In this document: in pieces, positions 27,927 to 34,702 of the stretch
How positions within the stretch are numbered: the stretch's first letter is position 1
How the letters are laid out: each line of letters opens with the position of its first letter
From: Enterobacteriaceae bacterium
GTDB taxonomy: Bacteria; Pseudomonadota; Gammaproteobacteria; Enterobacterales; Enterobacteriaceae
Direction: 5' to 3'
Length of the DNA stretch: 34,702 bases
Assembly (NCBI GenBank): GCA_031261005.1
Contig: JAISKF010000002.1
Span: 1 to 34,702, forward strand
Notes under the pieces: model-generated
The model's database searches: none
Told to the model about the DNA's origin: nothing
What the model saw: only the letters and a program-made list of their open reading frames with translations
Position numbers and translations under genes: made by a program

Positions 27927-28244
27927 TTAGCGGGTAAGAGCTTGATGTTCTATAGCTAATAGCCTAATTTTCTTTAGGAAATCTTTAGTCGTTGTTCCCC
28001 ATCGCACTGGTGAAAAATCGTTACCCCAATGAGAACTAAACTCATTGTCAAGAGTATTAGCGTAGATTGATTCAAATTCGGTTATATCCGTAATCAAAAG
28101 ATCAATCTGCGATAGAGGATTATCTTTAAGATAAAAAGCCATAACACCGGAAACTGTTGTAGCTCCCGTGATTTCGTAGTAATCCTGTCCGAAATAAATT
28201 TGTATCAGATGTTCAAGGGCAGAAAAATTACCAATCATTTTCAT
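27927..28244 (-). CDS. CdiI-like immunity protein
   Basis: This 105-residue small acidic protein starts MKMIGNFSALEHLIQIYFGQD, followed by YYEITGATTVSGVMAFYLKD. The pattern of an N-terminal LxxLIQxYFGQDYYE helix and a C-terminal WGTTTKDFLKKIRLLAIEH helix resembles CdiI immunity proteins. It begins 10 bases after the toxin stop codon. Its ribosome binding site AGGTG overlaps the toxin TAG, so toxin and immunity are tightly coupled. The assignment rests on position plus family resemblance. I chose the ATG at 28244; an upstream in-frame extension into the toxin gene is unlikely. It should bind and neutralise the RNase domain encoded upstream. Confidence 0.75.
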   Translation of the reverse strand: MKMIGNFSALEHLIQIYFGQDYYEITGATTVSGVMAFYLKDNPLSQIDLLITDITEFESIYANTLDNEFSSHWGNDFSPVRWGTTTKDFLKKIRLLAIEHQALTR

Positions 28245-28254
28245 GATGTTACAC

Positions 28255-29099
28255 CTAAAATATAGGGTAAGCAGTGAGAATGTAAAATGGCTTACCTTGA
28301 AACACTTCAAAACGGATAATAATCCTAAGTTTGGTCAATTTAGTTGTACTCTGCTCGCCATGCTTTAAACCATATCCAATGACACGTCCTGCGGGATAAT
28401 TAATTACAAGAGGTGACATTGGTCGTGTTGAACTGCCAGACCAAATCTTAATCCACTCTTTATTATGTTTTATCGCGCTAGAGATGACTTCTTCAGCAAT
28501 ACGTATATTGGTAAATGTAGTTGCTGCTTGCATGTTAGAGGAGGTGGCAAGTCGTTTCGCCAGTTCCTCTGGCTTTTTGGCTATATGCTGAGCTATCGTA
28601 TGACCGCCAGGCTTAATACCTGTCATGGATTCATGCTCAATCAATTTAATTTGCCCCATACGAACAAAGGCAACACGTGCCGCACCTATCGAAACAGCAA
28701 AAAACAGTGGAACCGCAATATCCACAGTTAAGCCCACTTTATAAGCGGTATCCTCATCTGCCCCTAGCGTTTGTGCCAGTGAAACAGCCGATTGGTATGT
28801 ATTAGTTGTTGTCGGCTGACCTGTGATAATCTGATTAGAAGCGGATTTTATACTGTCTATACTATGAGTACCGACAACGATACATCCAACTTTTGTTAAC
28901 AGTGTTGGATCAGGGCATAACACAGCGCTCCAGCACCAATAAGTTCTACAACTCCGCCAACCAGCGCTAGTCCACCGAAAAGGCGATTACTTAAGATTTC
29001 TCCCTCAGTAACACTTTTATCTGACATTATCGCAGCCAGTTGTACTGGTGAGAGCACAACCCTCAAACCTTCCTCTATCACCATATTAACTCCATTCAT
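28255..29099 (-). pseudogene. RNase A-like CdiA-CT-type toxin, single-base frameshift
   Basis: Two frames make one protein of 281 residues if a single C is restored at the CCC run (GGG at 28913-28915 on the plus strand). Frame one (28896-29099) encodes LSPVQLAAIMSDKSVTEGEI and a hydrophobic segment to ALCYA, then runs into a stop codon. Frame two continues PDPTLLTKVGCIVVGTHSID and ends at 28255. The C-terminal domain starts KPGGHTIAQHIAKKPEELAK and ends ILTAYPIF. In repaired numbering His172, Arg183, Thr276 and Tyr278 fit the His, Arg, Thr-x-Tyr set described for the RNase A-superfamily CdiA-CT of Yersinia kristensenii. There is no CdiA filament or VENN region, so this is a stand-alone or orphan toxin. 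As read it would be inactive; a sequencing error is the main alternative. Confidence 0.8.
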
Positions 29100-29204
29100 T
29101 ATTCCGTTTTAGTCCATAGTGAAAATTGCAGTGGATTGGAATGCCATACAGACAACAGATTTACCGCTTTCGTTGGTCGATTTAAAAATAAGGTGAGTAT
29201 TAAG

Positions 29205-29483
29205 TCAAAGATAAGCCAGCAACGACTTCCACAAATTAAATACCAGCACTTGATCCGGCGGAGTCAATTCGCCAGCTTTAATTGCTTGATCCAGACTTTG
29301 CTCAATCAATGCGGCATACGCTTCTAATGTCGTGCAGCCCTGCTCTTCCGCTTGTGCTGCTGCTAACGTGATATGACCGCGCAAATAGCCGCCAGCAAAC
29401 AATTCATCATCACTGGCGTGTTCTACGTTGCTGTCAATTAAAGCCAAAATGCGGTTTTCAAGTTCTGCAATTCTTGCAACCAT
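29205..29483 (-). CDS. yfcL: YfcL family protein
   Basis: This 92-residue protein contains LENRILALIDSNVEHASDDELFAGGYLRGHITLA and ends LNLWKSL-like (VFNLWKSLLAYL). It matches YfcL in size and sequence. Its function is unknown. It keeps its E. coli place before epmC on the same strand, but the mnmC that normally follows it closely is separated by the toxin module and a MITE. Confidence 0.9.
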   Translation of the reverse strand: MVARIAELENRILALIDSNVEHASDDELFAGGYLRGHITLAAAQAEEQGCTTLEAYAALIEQSLDQAIKAGELTPPDQVLVFNLWKSLLAYL

Positions 29484-29514
29484 GCAAGTTCCTTAACTCT
29501 TTGTATTTGATAAG

Positions 29515-30075
29515 TTAAATATCCCAATCCGCCGGATACTGCGGATAAGGGAAATCCTCAGCCGTTAACGGTTTGGTCTGATAGAAATTCTGTAACGCTT
29601 TAATAAAGCGCGCAGCGCGTTCAGGAATACCGTTAGCCAGATAATCTAAAATCTGCGCGTGTACTTTTTGCTGGAAAGCGAAACGATCTGGCTGAAAATT
29701 TCCCTCCAGATTGTCGCAGCTTACATTAAACGGATAACCTGACGCGACACAGAAAAGCCAGTCAAATGCTTGCGGTTTAATCTCAACCACTTCAAATTCA
29801 GCCTGTTTTTCTGCACTACGTCCATCAGGGCAATACCAGTAACCGTAATCAACCAGCTTGCGCCGTTCGGCTCCGGCGATACACCAATGGGAAATTTCAT
29901 GAAAGGCACTGGCGTAAAAGCCATGAGCAAAAATAATTTGGTGATAAGGCGTATTTTCATCTGCGGGCAGATAAATCGGCTCATCATCGCCCTGAATTAA
30001 TTTAGTTTGGTAATCTGCACCAAAAGTCTGCTCAAACAGATCGATAAGATCTTGGGAATGATGTTGTTTGGTCAA
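29515..30075 (-). CDS. epmC: Elongation factor P hydroxylase EpmC
   Basis: EpmC hydroxylates the beta-lysylated Lys34 of elongation factor P, the last step of that modification. It has 186 residues (about 182 in E. coli). A metal-binding HExxH is visible in AFHEISHWCIAGAERRKLVDYGYWY near residue 59. Other landmarks are PDGRSAEKQAEFEVVEIKPQ and LFCVASGYPFNVSCDNLEG. It lies between yfcL and yfcA on the minus strand, as in E. coli. The EF-P lysylation genes epmA and epmB are not in this window. Confidence 0.95.
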   Translation of the reverse strand: MTKQHHSQDLIDLFEQTFGADYQTKLIQGDDEPIYLPADENTPYHQIIFAHGFYASAFHEISHWCIAGAERRKLVDYGYWYCPDGRSAEKQAEFEVVEIKPQAFDWLFCVASGYPFNVSCDNLEGNFQPDRFAFQQKVHAQILDYLANGIPERAARFIKALQNFYQTKPLTAEDFPYPQYPADWDI

Positions 30076-30111
30076 TTCAGTTAACTCTGTTTGGAAATAT
30101 ATATTGTTTAG

Positions 30112-30915
30112 TTAAAACACCTGCGCTATCCACTGCTGAATCTCCGCACCGTGATTATCATAAATTAATTTACAGCTCATGACGAATGACACGACGATCA
30201 ACATCGGGCGGATTAATTTCTGCCCGCGACTCAGCACCATACGCGCGCCCATACGTGCGCCGATAAACTGACCGACTAACATCACCAGACCGGTGATCCA
30301 TACCACTTGCCCGCCGATAATAAAGAAGATTAGCGAAGCGAGATTAGAAGTGAAGTTCAACACTTTTGCGTGTGCAGTCGCTTTGGTCAGGGTAAATCCC
30401 TGCAAAGTAACATAAGCCAACGCGAAGAAAGAACCCGTTCCCGGACCGAAAAAGCCATCATAAAAGCCGATACTGAACCCCGCAAACATGCCAAATGACA
30501 GCGTAGTTAAACGCTTTTGCTGCTCCAGCTCGCCCACATTCGGGCTAAGTAGAAAATAGAGACCAATGGCGATCACCAAAATCGGCAGGATCGAGCGCAA
30601 AATATCCGCTTTAATCAACTGAATCAGAATAGTACCGATCATGGCACCGAGAAATGTCAAAGCAATAACGCCGCGCTGTTCTTTTAGATCCACCGCTTTC
30701 TGACGAATAAAATAGAGACTGGCAGAAAATGAACCGCCAATAGATTGCAGTTTATTCGTCGCCAGCGCTTGTGCAGGAGAGAGACCGGCAGACAGCAGCA
30801 CAGGTAAAGTAATCAGCCCGCCGCCGCCAGCAATGGAGTCGATGAATCCGGCTAACAATGCGAATAAAAATAAAATTACATAAATTTCAACGCTAAAAGA
30901 AAGCCACTCCATCAT
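30112..30915 (-). CDS. yfcA: TauE/SafE-family membrane transporter YfcA
   Basis: YfcA is a 267-residue polytopic inner-membrane protein of the TauE/SafE family, implicated in export of sulfonates or related anions; its substrate is not established. Landmarks are the glycine-rich AGFIDSIAGGGGLITLPVLL, ALATNKLQSIGGSFSASLYFIR, GFYDGFFGPGTGSFFALAYV and LVGQFIGARMGARMVLSRGQKLIRP. Its start overlaps the last base of mepA, so the two are translationally coupled. It is part of the aroC-mepA-yfcA-epmC-yfcL run. Confidence 0.95.
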   Translation of the reverse strand: MMEWLSFSVEIYVILFLFALLAGFIDSIAGGGGLITLPVLLSAGLSPAQALATNKLQSIGGSFSASLYFIRQKAVDLKEQRGVIALTFLGAMIGTILIQLIKADILRSILPILVIAIGLYFLLSPNVGELEQQKRLTTLSFGMFAGFSIGFYDGFFGPGTGSFFALAYVTLQGFTLTKATAHAKVLNFTSNLASLIFFIIGGQVVWITGLVMLVGQFIGARMGARMVLSRGQKLIRPMLIVVSFVMSCKLIYDNHGAEIQQWIAQVF

Positions 30916-31772
30916 TACTCCGACTTAAAGTTGTTAGTGATTAAAGATTTACATGTCGCTGGTGGTTCTGGAATTTGAGGCGGTTTTGGTTTAGCGCTGG
31001 GTAATTTAGCCGGTGCTTGCAACCAACTGGCTAACTCCGTACCGCAGCCATCACCCGCAGGAATCGCCGCCTGTTCTTCGCATTCACGGCTATCAGGCGG
31101 GCAATGCAAACGCACATGAATATGAGCGCGATGACCAAACCACGGACGCACTTTACGCAACCATGTGCGATCCGTTCCGGCGCTCTGGCATAATTTCTGT
31201 TTAATCGCCGGATTAACAAAAATGCGCGTGACATCTTTGTCGTTTGCTGCCAGCTTAATCAATTCAGCAAGTTGCGGCTGCCATAAGCGATCCACCACTT
31301 GTTTACCGTTACCTGCCACCAGATCAACCGGCTTAGGATTACTTAGCTTTACAGCGCTCCAGCGTTCTGTCGGCAACTGTAACCAAATATCGACATCTAA
31401 CCCGCTTTGATGGCTTGCGTGACCCGTCGCAAAACGACCGCCCGCAGGCATACCCATATCACCGATCAACACATTTCCTAAACCATGAGACTGAGTTGTT
31501 TTGGTTAAGCGATGAATAAATGCCAGCAGATTTGGGTGACCAAAATAACGCAATTGCTGCGGACGCATCACCTGATAACCAGAACCGTTCAGGGATAATG
31601 CCTGAGCACCGATAATACAGCCGTTAGAAAAACCGCCAATGGATTGAGGAGCACCAGCGACAGGCTGTTTCACCTGCTGCCAGGGCGTTGCTGCAATAAC
31701 AGAAGTTGTAAAGATTGATGTCACCAATGCAGTGACAACTAAAAACCAGCGCATTATAGTTAGCTTCCTCAT
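30915..31772 (-). CDS. mepA: Murein DD-endopeptidase MepA
   Basis: MepA is a periplasmic, penicillin-insensitive LAS-type metallopeptidase that cleaves D-Ala-meso-DAP cross-links in peptidoglycan. It has 285 residues from the ATG at 31772. A signal peptide ends near [10 protein letters not shown]. Zinc ligands are in [14 protein letters not shown] and [14 protein letters not shown]. Several Cys residues typical of the family ([23 protein letters not shown]) are present. Starts at 31781 and 31754 are also possible; 31772 has AGGA at good spacing and gives a charged n-region. It overlaps or abuts aroC upstream and yfcA downstream. Confidence 0.93.
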   Translation of the reverse strand: MRKLTIMRWFLVVTALVTSIFTTSVIAATPWQQVKQPVAGAPQSIGGFSNGCIIGAQALSLNGSGYQVMRPQQLRYFGHPNLLAFIHRLTKTTQSHGLGNVLIGDMGMPAGGRFATGHASHQSGLDVDIWLQLPTERWSAVKLSNPKPVDLVAGNGKQVVDRLWQPQLAELIKLAANDKDVTRIFVNPAIKQKLCQSAGTDRTWLRKVRPWFGHRAHIHVRLHCPPDSRECEEQAAIPAGDGCGTELASWLQAPAKLPSAKPKPPQIPEPPATCKSLITNNFKSE

Positions 31773-31774
31773 TA

Positions 31775-32860
31775 TCACCATCCTGGCACATCTGATTGCA
31801 CATCATAGCATTGAGCACGGTGACGCATTAAATGATCAATGATCACAATCGCCATCATTGCTTCGGCAATCGGCACAGCGCGAATTCCAACACAAGGATC
31901 GTGACGACCGCGAGTAATCATCTCTACCGCTTCACCTTGTTTATTAATCGTTTTACCCGCAATGGTAATACTAGACGTCGGTTTTAATGCGATATTAGCA
32001 AGAATTTGCTGACCGCTGCTGATACCGCCGAGAATGCCACCAGCATGATTGCTTAAAAATCCCTGCGGCGTGATTTCATCACGATTTTCGCTGCCCAGTT
32101 TATTCACAACGGCGAAACCATCGCCGATTTCTACGCCTTTTACTGCATTGATCCCCATTAAGGCATGCGCTAAATCCGCATCAAGACGATCAAACACCGG
32201 CTCACCAAGACCGACCGGCACACCATCTGCCACAATCGTTACTTTAGCGCCGATAGAATCGCCGGACTTTTTCAGCTCACGCATCAGTTCGTCCATCGCT
32301 TCGATCTTTTCTGGATCAGGGCAGAAGAAAGGGTTTTGCTCAACTTGTTCCCAATCTTTTAATTCACAACAAATATCACCCATCTGCGATAAATAACCGC
32401 GAATCTGAATACCAAATTGCTGCTGTAAATATTTCTTCGCGATCGCTCCTGCTGCCACGCGCATTGCGGTTTCACGTGCCGAAGAACGACCGCCGCCGCG
32501 ATAATCACGCAGACCATATTTCTGCTGATAGGTGTAATCCGCATGACCAGGGCGGAATACGTCTTTAATATCGCCATAATCCTGCGAGCGCTGATCGGTA
32601 TTTTCAATCAATAAACCGATGCTGGTTCCGGTGGTCACGCCCTCAAATACACCAGAGAGAATCCGCACGCTATCCGGTTCGCGGCGCTGTGTGGTATAGC
32701 GTGATGTTCCCGGACGGCGGCGATCTAAATCATGTTGCAGATCGGCTTCAGTTAGCGAAATTCCCGGCGGTACACCATCGACAATACAACCCAGCGCGAT
32801 ACCGTGAGACTCGCCGAAAGTAGTTACTCGAAATAATTGTCCAATACTATTCCCTGCCAT
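31775..32860 (-). CDS. aroC: Chorismate synthase
   Basis: AroC makes chorismate from EPSP with reduced FMN, the last step of the shikimate pathway. It has 361 residues, as in E. coli, from the ATG at 32860, which AAGGA precedes by six bases. The frame could also start at an adjacent GTG at 32863. Signatures are [54 protein letters not shown] and [19 protein letters not shown]. It leads directly into mepA with no gap. Confidence 0.98.
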   Translation of the reverse strand: MAGNSIGQLFRVTTFGESHGIALGCIVDGVPPGISLTEADLQHDLDRRRPGTSRYTTQRREPDSVRILSGVFEGVTTGTSIGLLIENTDQRSQDYGDIKDVFRPGHADYTYQQKYGLRDYRGGGRSSARETAMRVAAGAIAKKYLQQQFGIQIRGYLSQMGDICCELKDWEQVEQNPFFCPDPEKIEAMDELMRELKKSGDSIGAKVTIVADGVPVGLGEPVFDRLDADLAHALMGINAVKGVEIGDGFAVVNKLGSENRDEITPQGFLSNHAGGILGGISSGQQILANIALKPTSSITIAGKTINKQGEAVEMITRGRHDPCVGIRAVPIAEAMMAIVIIDHLMRHRAQCYDVQSDVPGW

Positions 32861-32927
32861 CACAGTTCCTTAGCTGTTAATTATTTTTTGGAGCGTTCAA
32901 GCTCAGTAAAAAGATGAAACTTATTTA

Positions 32928-33860
32928 TTAGTCGCGATACAGACGAAAATGTTCACTGCACGCCACTAATTGCTCGCGTGTCAGCATAAATACACCGTCA
33001 CCGCCGTGTTCAAATTCCAGCCAGGTGAATGGAATATCAGGATATTCAGCTATCAGGTGCACCATGCTGTTACCTACTTCGCAAACCAATACACCGTTTT
33101 CATTTAAGAAATCAGGCGCGCAAGCCAAAATGCGGCGCGCTAATTTCAAGCCATCAGATCCCGCAGCCAAGCCCAATTCCGGCTCAAAACGAAACTCTGT
33201 CGGCAAATCAGACATATCTTCGGCATCAACATACGGCGGATTGGTAACGATCAGATCATATTTTACCGGCGGTAAATCGCGGAAAAGATCAGAGCGAATC
33301 GGCGTGACTTGATGCTCTAAACGATGCGCCTGAATATTGTGTTCTGCCACCGCCAGCGCATCGATAGAAATATCAACAGCGTCCACTTCCGCTTCAGGAA
33401 ACACATAAGCACAAGCAATCGCGATACAACCGCTGCCGGTACACATATCTAAAATAGATTGCGGTTCATCACTAACCAGCGATTCAAAGTGATTATTAAT
33501 TAACTCGCCGATAGGTGAGCGCGGCACTAACACTCGCTCATCAACATAAAATTCATGACCGGCAAACCATGCTTTATTCGTTAAATAAGCCACTGGCAAT
33601 CGCTCATTTACGCGGCGAATGACGCGCTCAACGATACGATGACGTTCACTTAGCGTCAGGCGGGATTGATAAATTTCTACCGGAATATCCAACGGCAGAA
33701 ACAACGTTGTCAACACGAGTTGCACCGCTTCGTCCCACGGATTATCCGTGCCGTGACCATAATAAATATTTGCCGCATTAAAACGGCTGACAGACCAGCG
33801 CAGCATATCCTGAATGGTGTGCATTTCGCTGACAACTTCATCTACAAAAATCTTGTCCAA
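32928..33860 (-). CDS. prmB: Ribosomal protein L3 glutamine methyltransferase PrmB
   Basis: PrmB methylates the glutamine (Gln150 in E. coli) of ribosomal protein L3 using SAM. It has 310 residues, as in E. coli. The Rossmann SAM-binding motif is [17 protein letters not shown], and the glutamine-binding signature [14 protein letters not shown] is intact. The start [20 protein letters not shown] is encoded by TTG at 33860, with a strong GGAGGGG ribosome binding site that decides this non-ATG start. aroC lies 67 bases downstream, so they may share a transcript. Confidence 0.97.
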   Translation of the reverse strand: MDKIFVDEVVSEMHTIQDMLRWSVSRFNAANIYYGHGTDNPWDEAVQLVLTTLFLPLDIPVEIYQSRLTLSERHRIVERVIRRVNERLPVAYLTNKAWFAGHEFYVDERVLVPRSPIGELINNHFESLVSDEPQSILDMCTGSGCIAIACAYVFPEAEVDAVDISIDALAVAEHNIQAHRLEHQVTPIRSDLFRDLPPVKYDLIVTNPPYVDAEDMSDLPTEFRFEPELGLAAGSDGLKLARRILACAPDFLNENGVLVCEVGNSMVHLIAEYPDIPFTWLEFEHGGDGVFMLTREQLVACSEHFRLYRD

Positions 33861-34107
33861 TTACCCCTCCTCCTATTAACCCAATAACAGGGAATAAAAT
33901 CTGGAAATTCACGCAAAATTGACCATAAATATTTCGGTAGTTTGCCATGAAGTGCTTAACAAATCAGCCTCTATCAACAGTTACTCTCGCCGCAAACTAT
34001 TTCTGATAATAATAACAGTGTGAACAACGCTAGTGATGCAGTTACACTAAGCATCGCTGTAGCTCGATTTTACTTTGTTTTTATATCACCAGAATTTGTG
34101 AATCACC

Positions 34108-34650
34108 GTGAAGAAAAAGAAATTTATCCTGTCAGATGAAGAAGTTGTTCTGTTTAAAGAATCGGTACGCGGCACAAAACCGATCCGGCAGGATACCGCC
34201 GTTCATCGCATCAAAACGAAAATAAAGAAACCTTCAGCACAAAGATTGTTACACGATCAGATCGATGCCAGCTTCTATTTTTCTGACGAATTTCAACCGT
34301 TATTAAGTGAAGATGCGCCCGTTCGCTATACCCGTCCCGATGCAAGTGCTTATGAAGTTAAAAAACTGCGGCGCGGTGACTATTCACCAGAATTATTTCT
34401 CGACCTGCACGGCTTAACTCAGCAACAAGCCAAACAAGAACTCGGCGCGCTGATCGCTGCCTGCCGCCGCGAACACGTCCACTGCGCCTGTGTAATGCAC
34501 GGTCACGGTAAACATATATTAAAAAAACAGACACCGCTATGGCTGGCACAACACCCTGATATTATGGCATTTCATCAAGCCTCAAAAGAGTTTGGCGGTG
34601 ATGCCGCGATTCTGATCTTGGTGGAATTAGAGGATAAGGTTGATGATTAA
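34108..34650 (+). CDS. smrB: Collided-ribosome endonuclease SmrB
   Basis: SmrB is a Smr-domain endonuclease that cleaves mRNA between collided ribosomes and so triggers rescue. It has 180 residues (183 in E. coli). Landmarks are the linker [35 protein letters not shown] with the DLHG motif, [19 protein letters not shown] with the HGHGKHILK signature, and [13 protein letters not shown]. The start is GTG at 34108 with no strong Shine-Dalgarno sequence. The stop TAA lies inside the terminal TTAA of a MITE, and the C-terminus is slightly shorter than usual. It is divergent from prmB, as in E. coli. Confidence 0.96.
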   Translation: MKKKKFILSDEEVVLFKESVRGTKPIRQDTAVHRIKTKIKKPSAQRLLHDQIDASFYFSDEFQPLLSEDAPVRYTRPDASAYEVKKLRRGDYSPELFLDLHGLTQQQAKQELGALIAACRREHVHCACVMHGHGKHILKKQTPLWLAQHPDIMAFHQASKEFGGDAAILILVELEDKVDD

Positions 34651-34702
34651 CCTGAACTTCGGATAATTATGTAATTTTTTCGTAGGGGCGGCAACCTGCC
34701 GC
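34647..34702 (+). mobile_element. MITE-like element at the smrB stop codon, cut by the window end
   Basis: TTAACCTGAACTTCGGATAA is the left-end sequence of the family. The palindrome GTAGGGGCGGCAACCTGCCG follows and then the window ends. The first TTAA includes the smrB TAA. Confidence 0.8.

Noticed and set aside
28245..28310. N-terminal extension of the immunity protein
   Set aside because: It would overlap the end of the toxin gene by over 50 bases. The ATG at 28244 has an AGGTG site and gives a normal-length immunity protein.

Overview
The window is chromosomal DNA of a gammaproteobacterium of the order Enterobacterales, AT-rich for that order. Nearly every core protein looks like a close, almost full-length relative of its Escherichia coli counterpart, and several E. 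coli gene neighbourhoods are conserved. I cannot fix the genus by eye. Blocks that lie far apart in E. coli sit side by side here: hemH to acrB with ffs, tesB and glnK-amtB; sdaC; hspQ-tusE-serT; and fabB to smrB.

Layout. 1-7.3 kb: hemH, a horizontally acquired-looking KAP NTPase gene, adk, htpG, recR and ybaB, all on the minus strand. 7.3-11.6 kb: dnaX (with its programmed frameshift signal), apt, priC, rsmS and ychN. 11.6-16.4 kb: the acrAB efflux operon behind an AcrR-type operator, but without adjacent acrR. 16.4-17.9 kb: a MbfA-type iron exporter and a periplasmic DUF305 protein. 18.1-19.8 kb: 4.5S RNA, a broken alkyltransferase-like gene and tesB. 20-23.6 kb: the serine transporter sdaC, then glnK-amtB behind sigma-54 and NtrC-type sites. 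23.6-24.2 kb: no protein gene, but an orphan strong terminator that may end a small RNA. 24.2-25.4 kb: hspQ, tusE and tRNA-Ser(UGA). 25.4-27.6 kb: fabB and a divergent mnmC reduced to its methyltransferase half. 27.6-29.1 kb: an inserted repeat and a toxin-immunity pair of contact-dependent-inhibition type, with the toxin frameshifted. 29.2-34.7 kb: yfcL, epmC, yfcA, mepA, aroC and prmB (minus strand), then smrB (plus strand).

The most distinctive non-coding signal is a family of roughly 200-bp elements with TTAA-bounded inverted ends and GC-rich internal palindromes. Three copies look complete and several are partial. No transposase is present, so they look like a non-autonomous mobile element (MITE). 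They sit at gene ends (hemH, KAP gene, ybaB/dnaX, amtB, mnmC, smrB), and in two cases the terminal TTAA contains the stop codon of the neighbouring gene.

The accessory material most worth attention is the RNase A-like toxin and immunity pair beside the truncated mnmC, the lone KAP NTPase between adk and hemH, the MITE family, and the orphan terminator near 24.0 kb. Heat-shock promoters are readable before htpG and hspQ, a FabR plus FadR site lies between fabB and mnmC, and nitrogen control sites lie before glnK.
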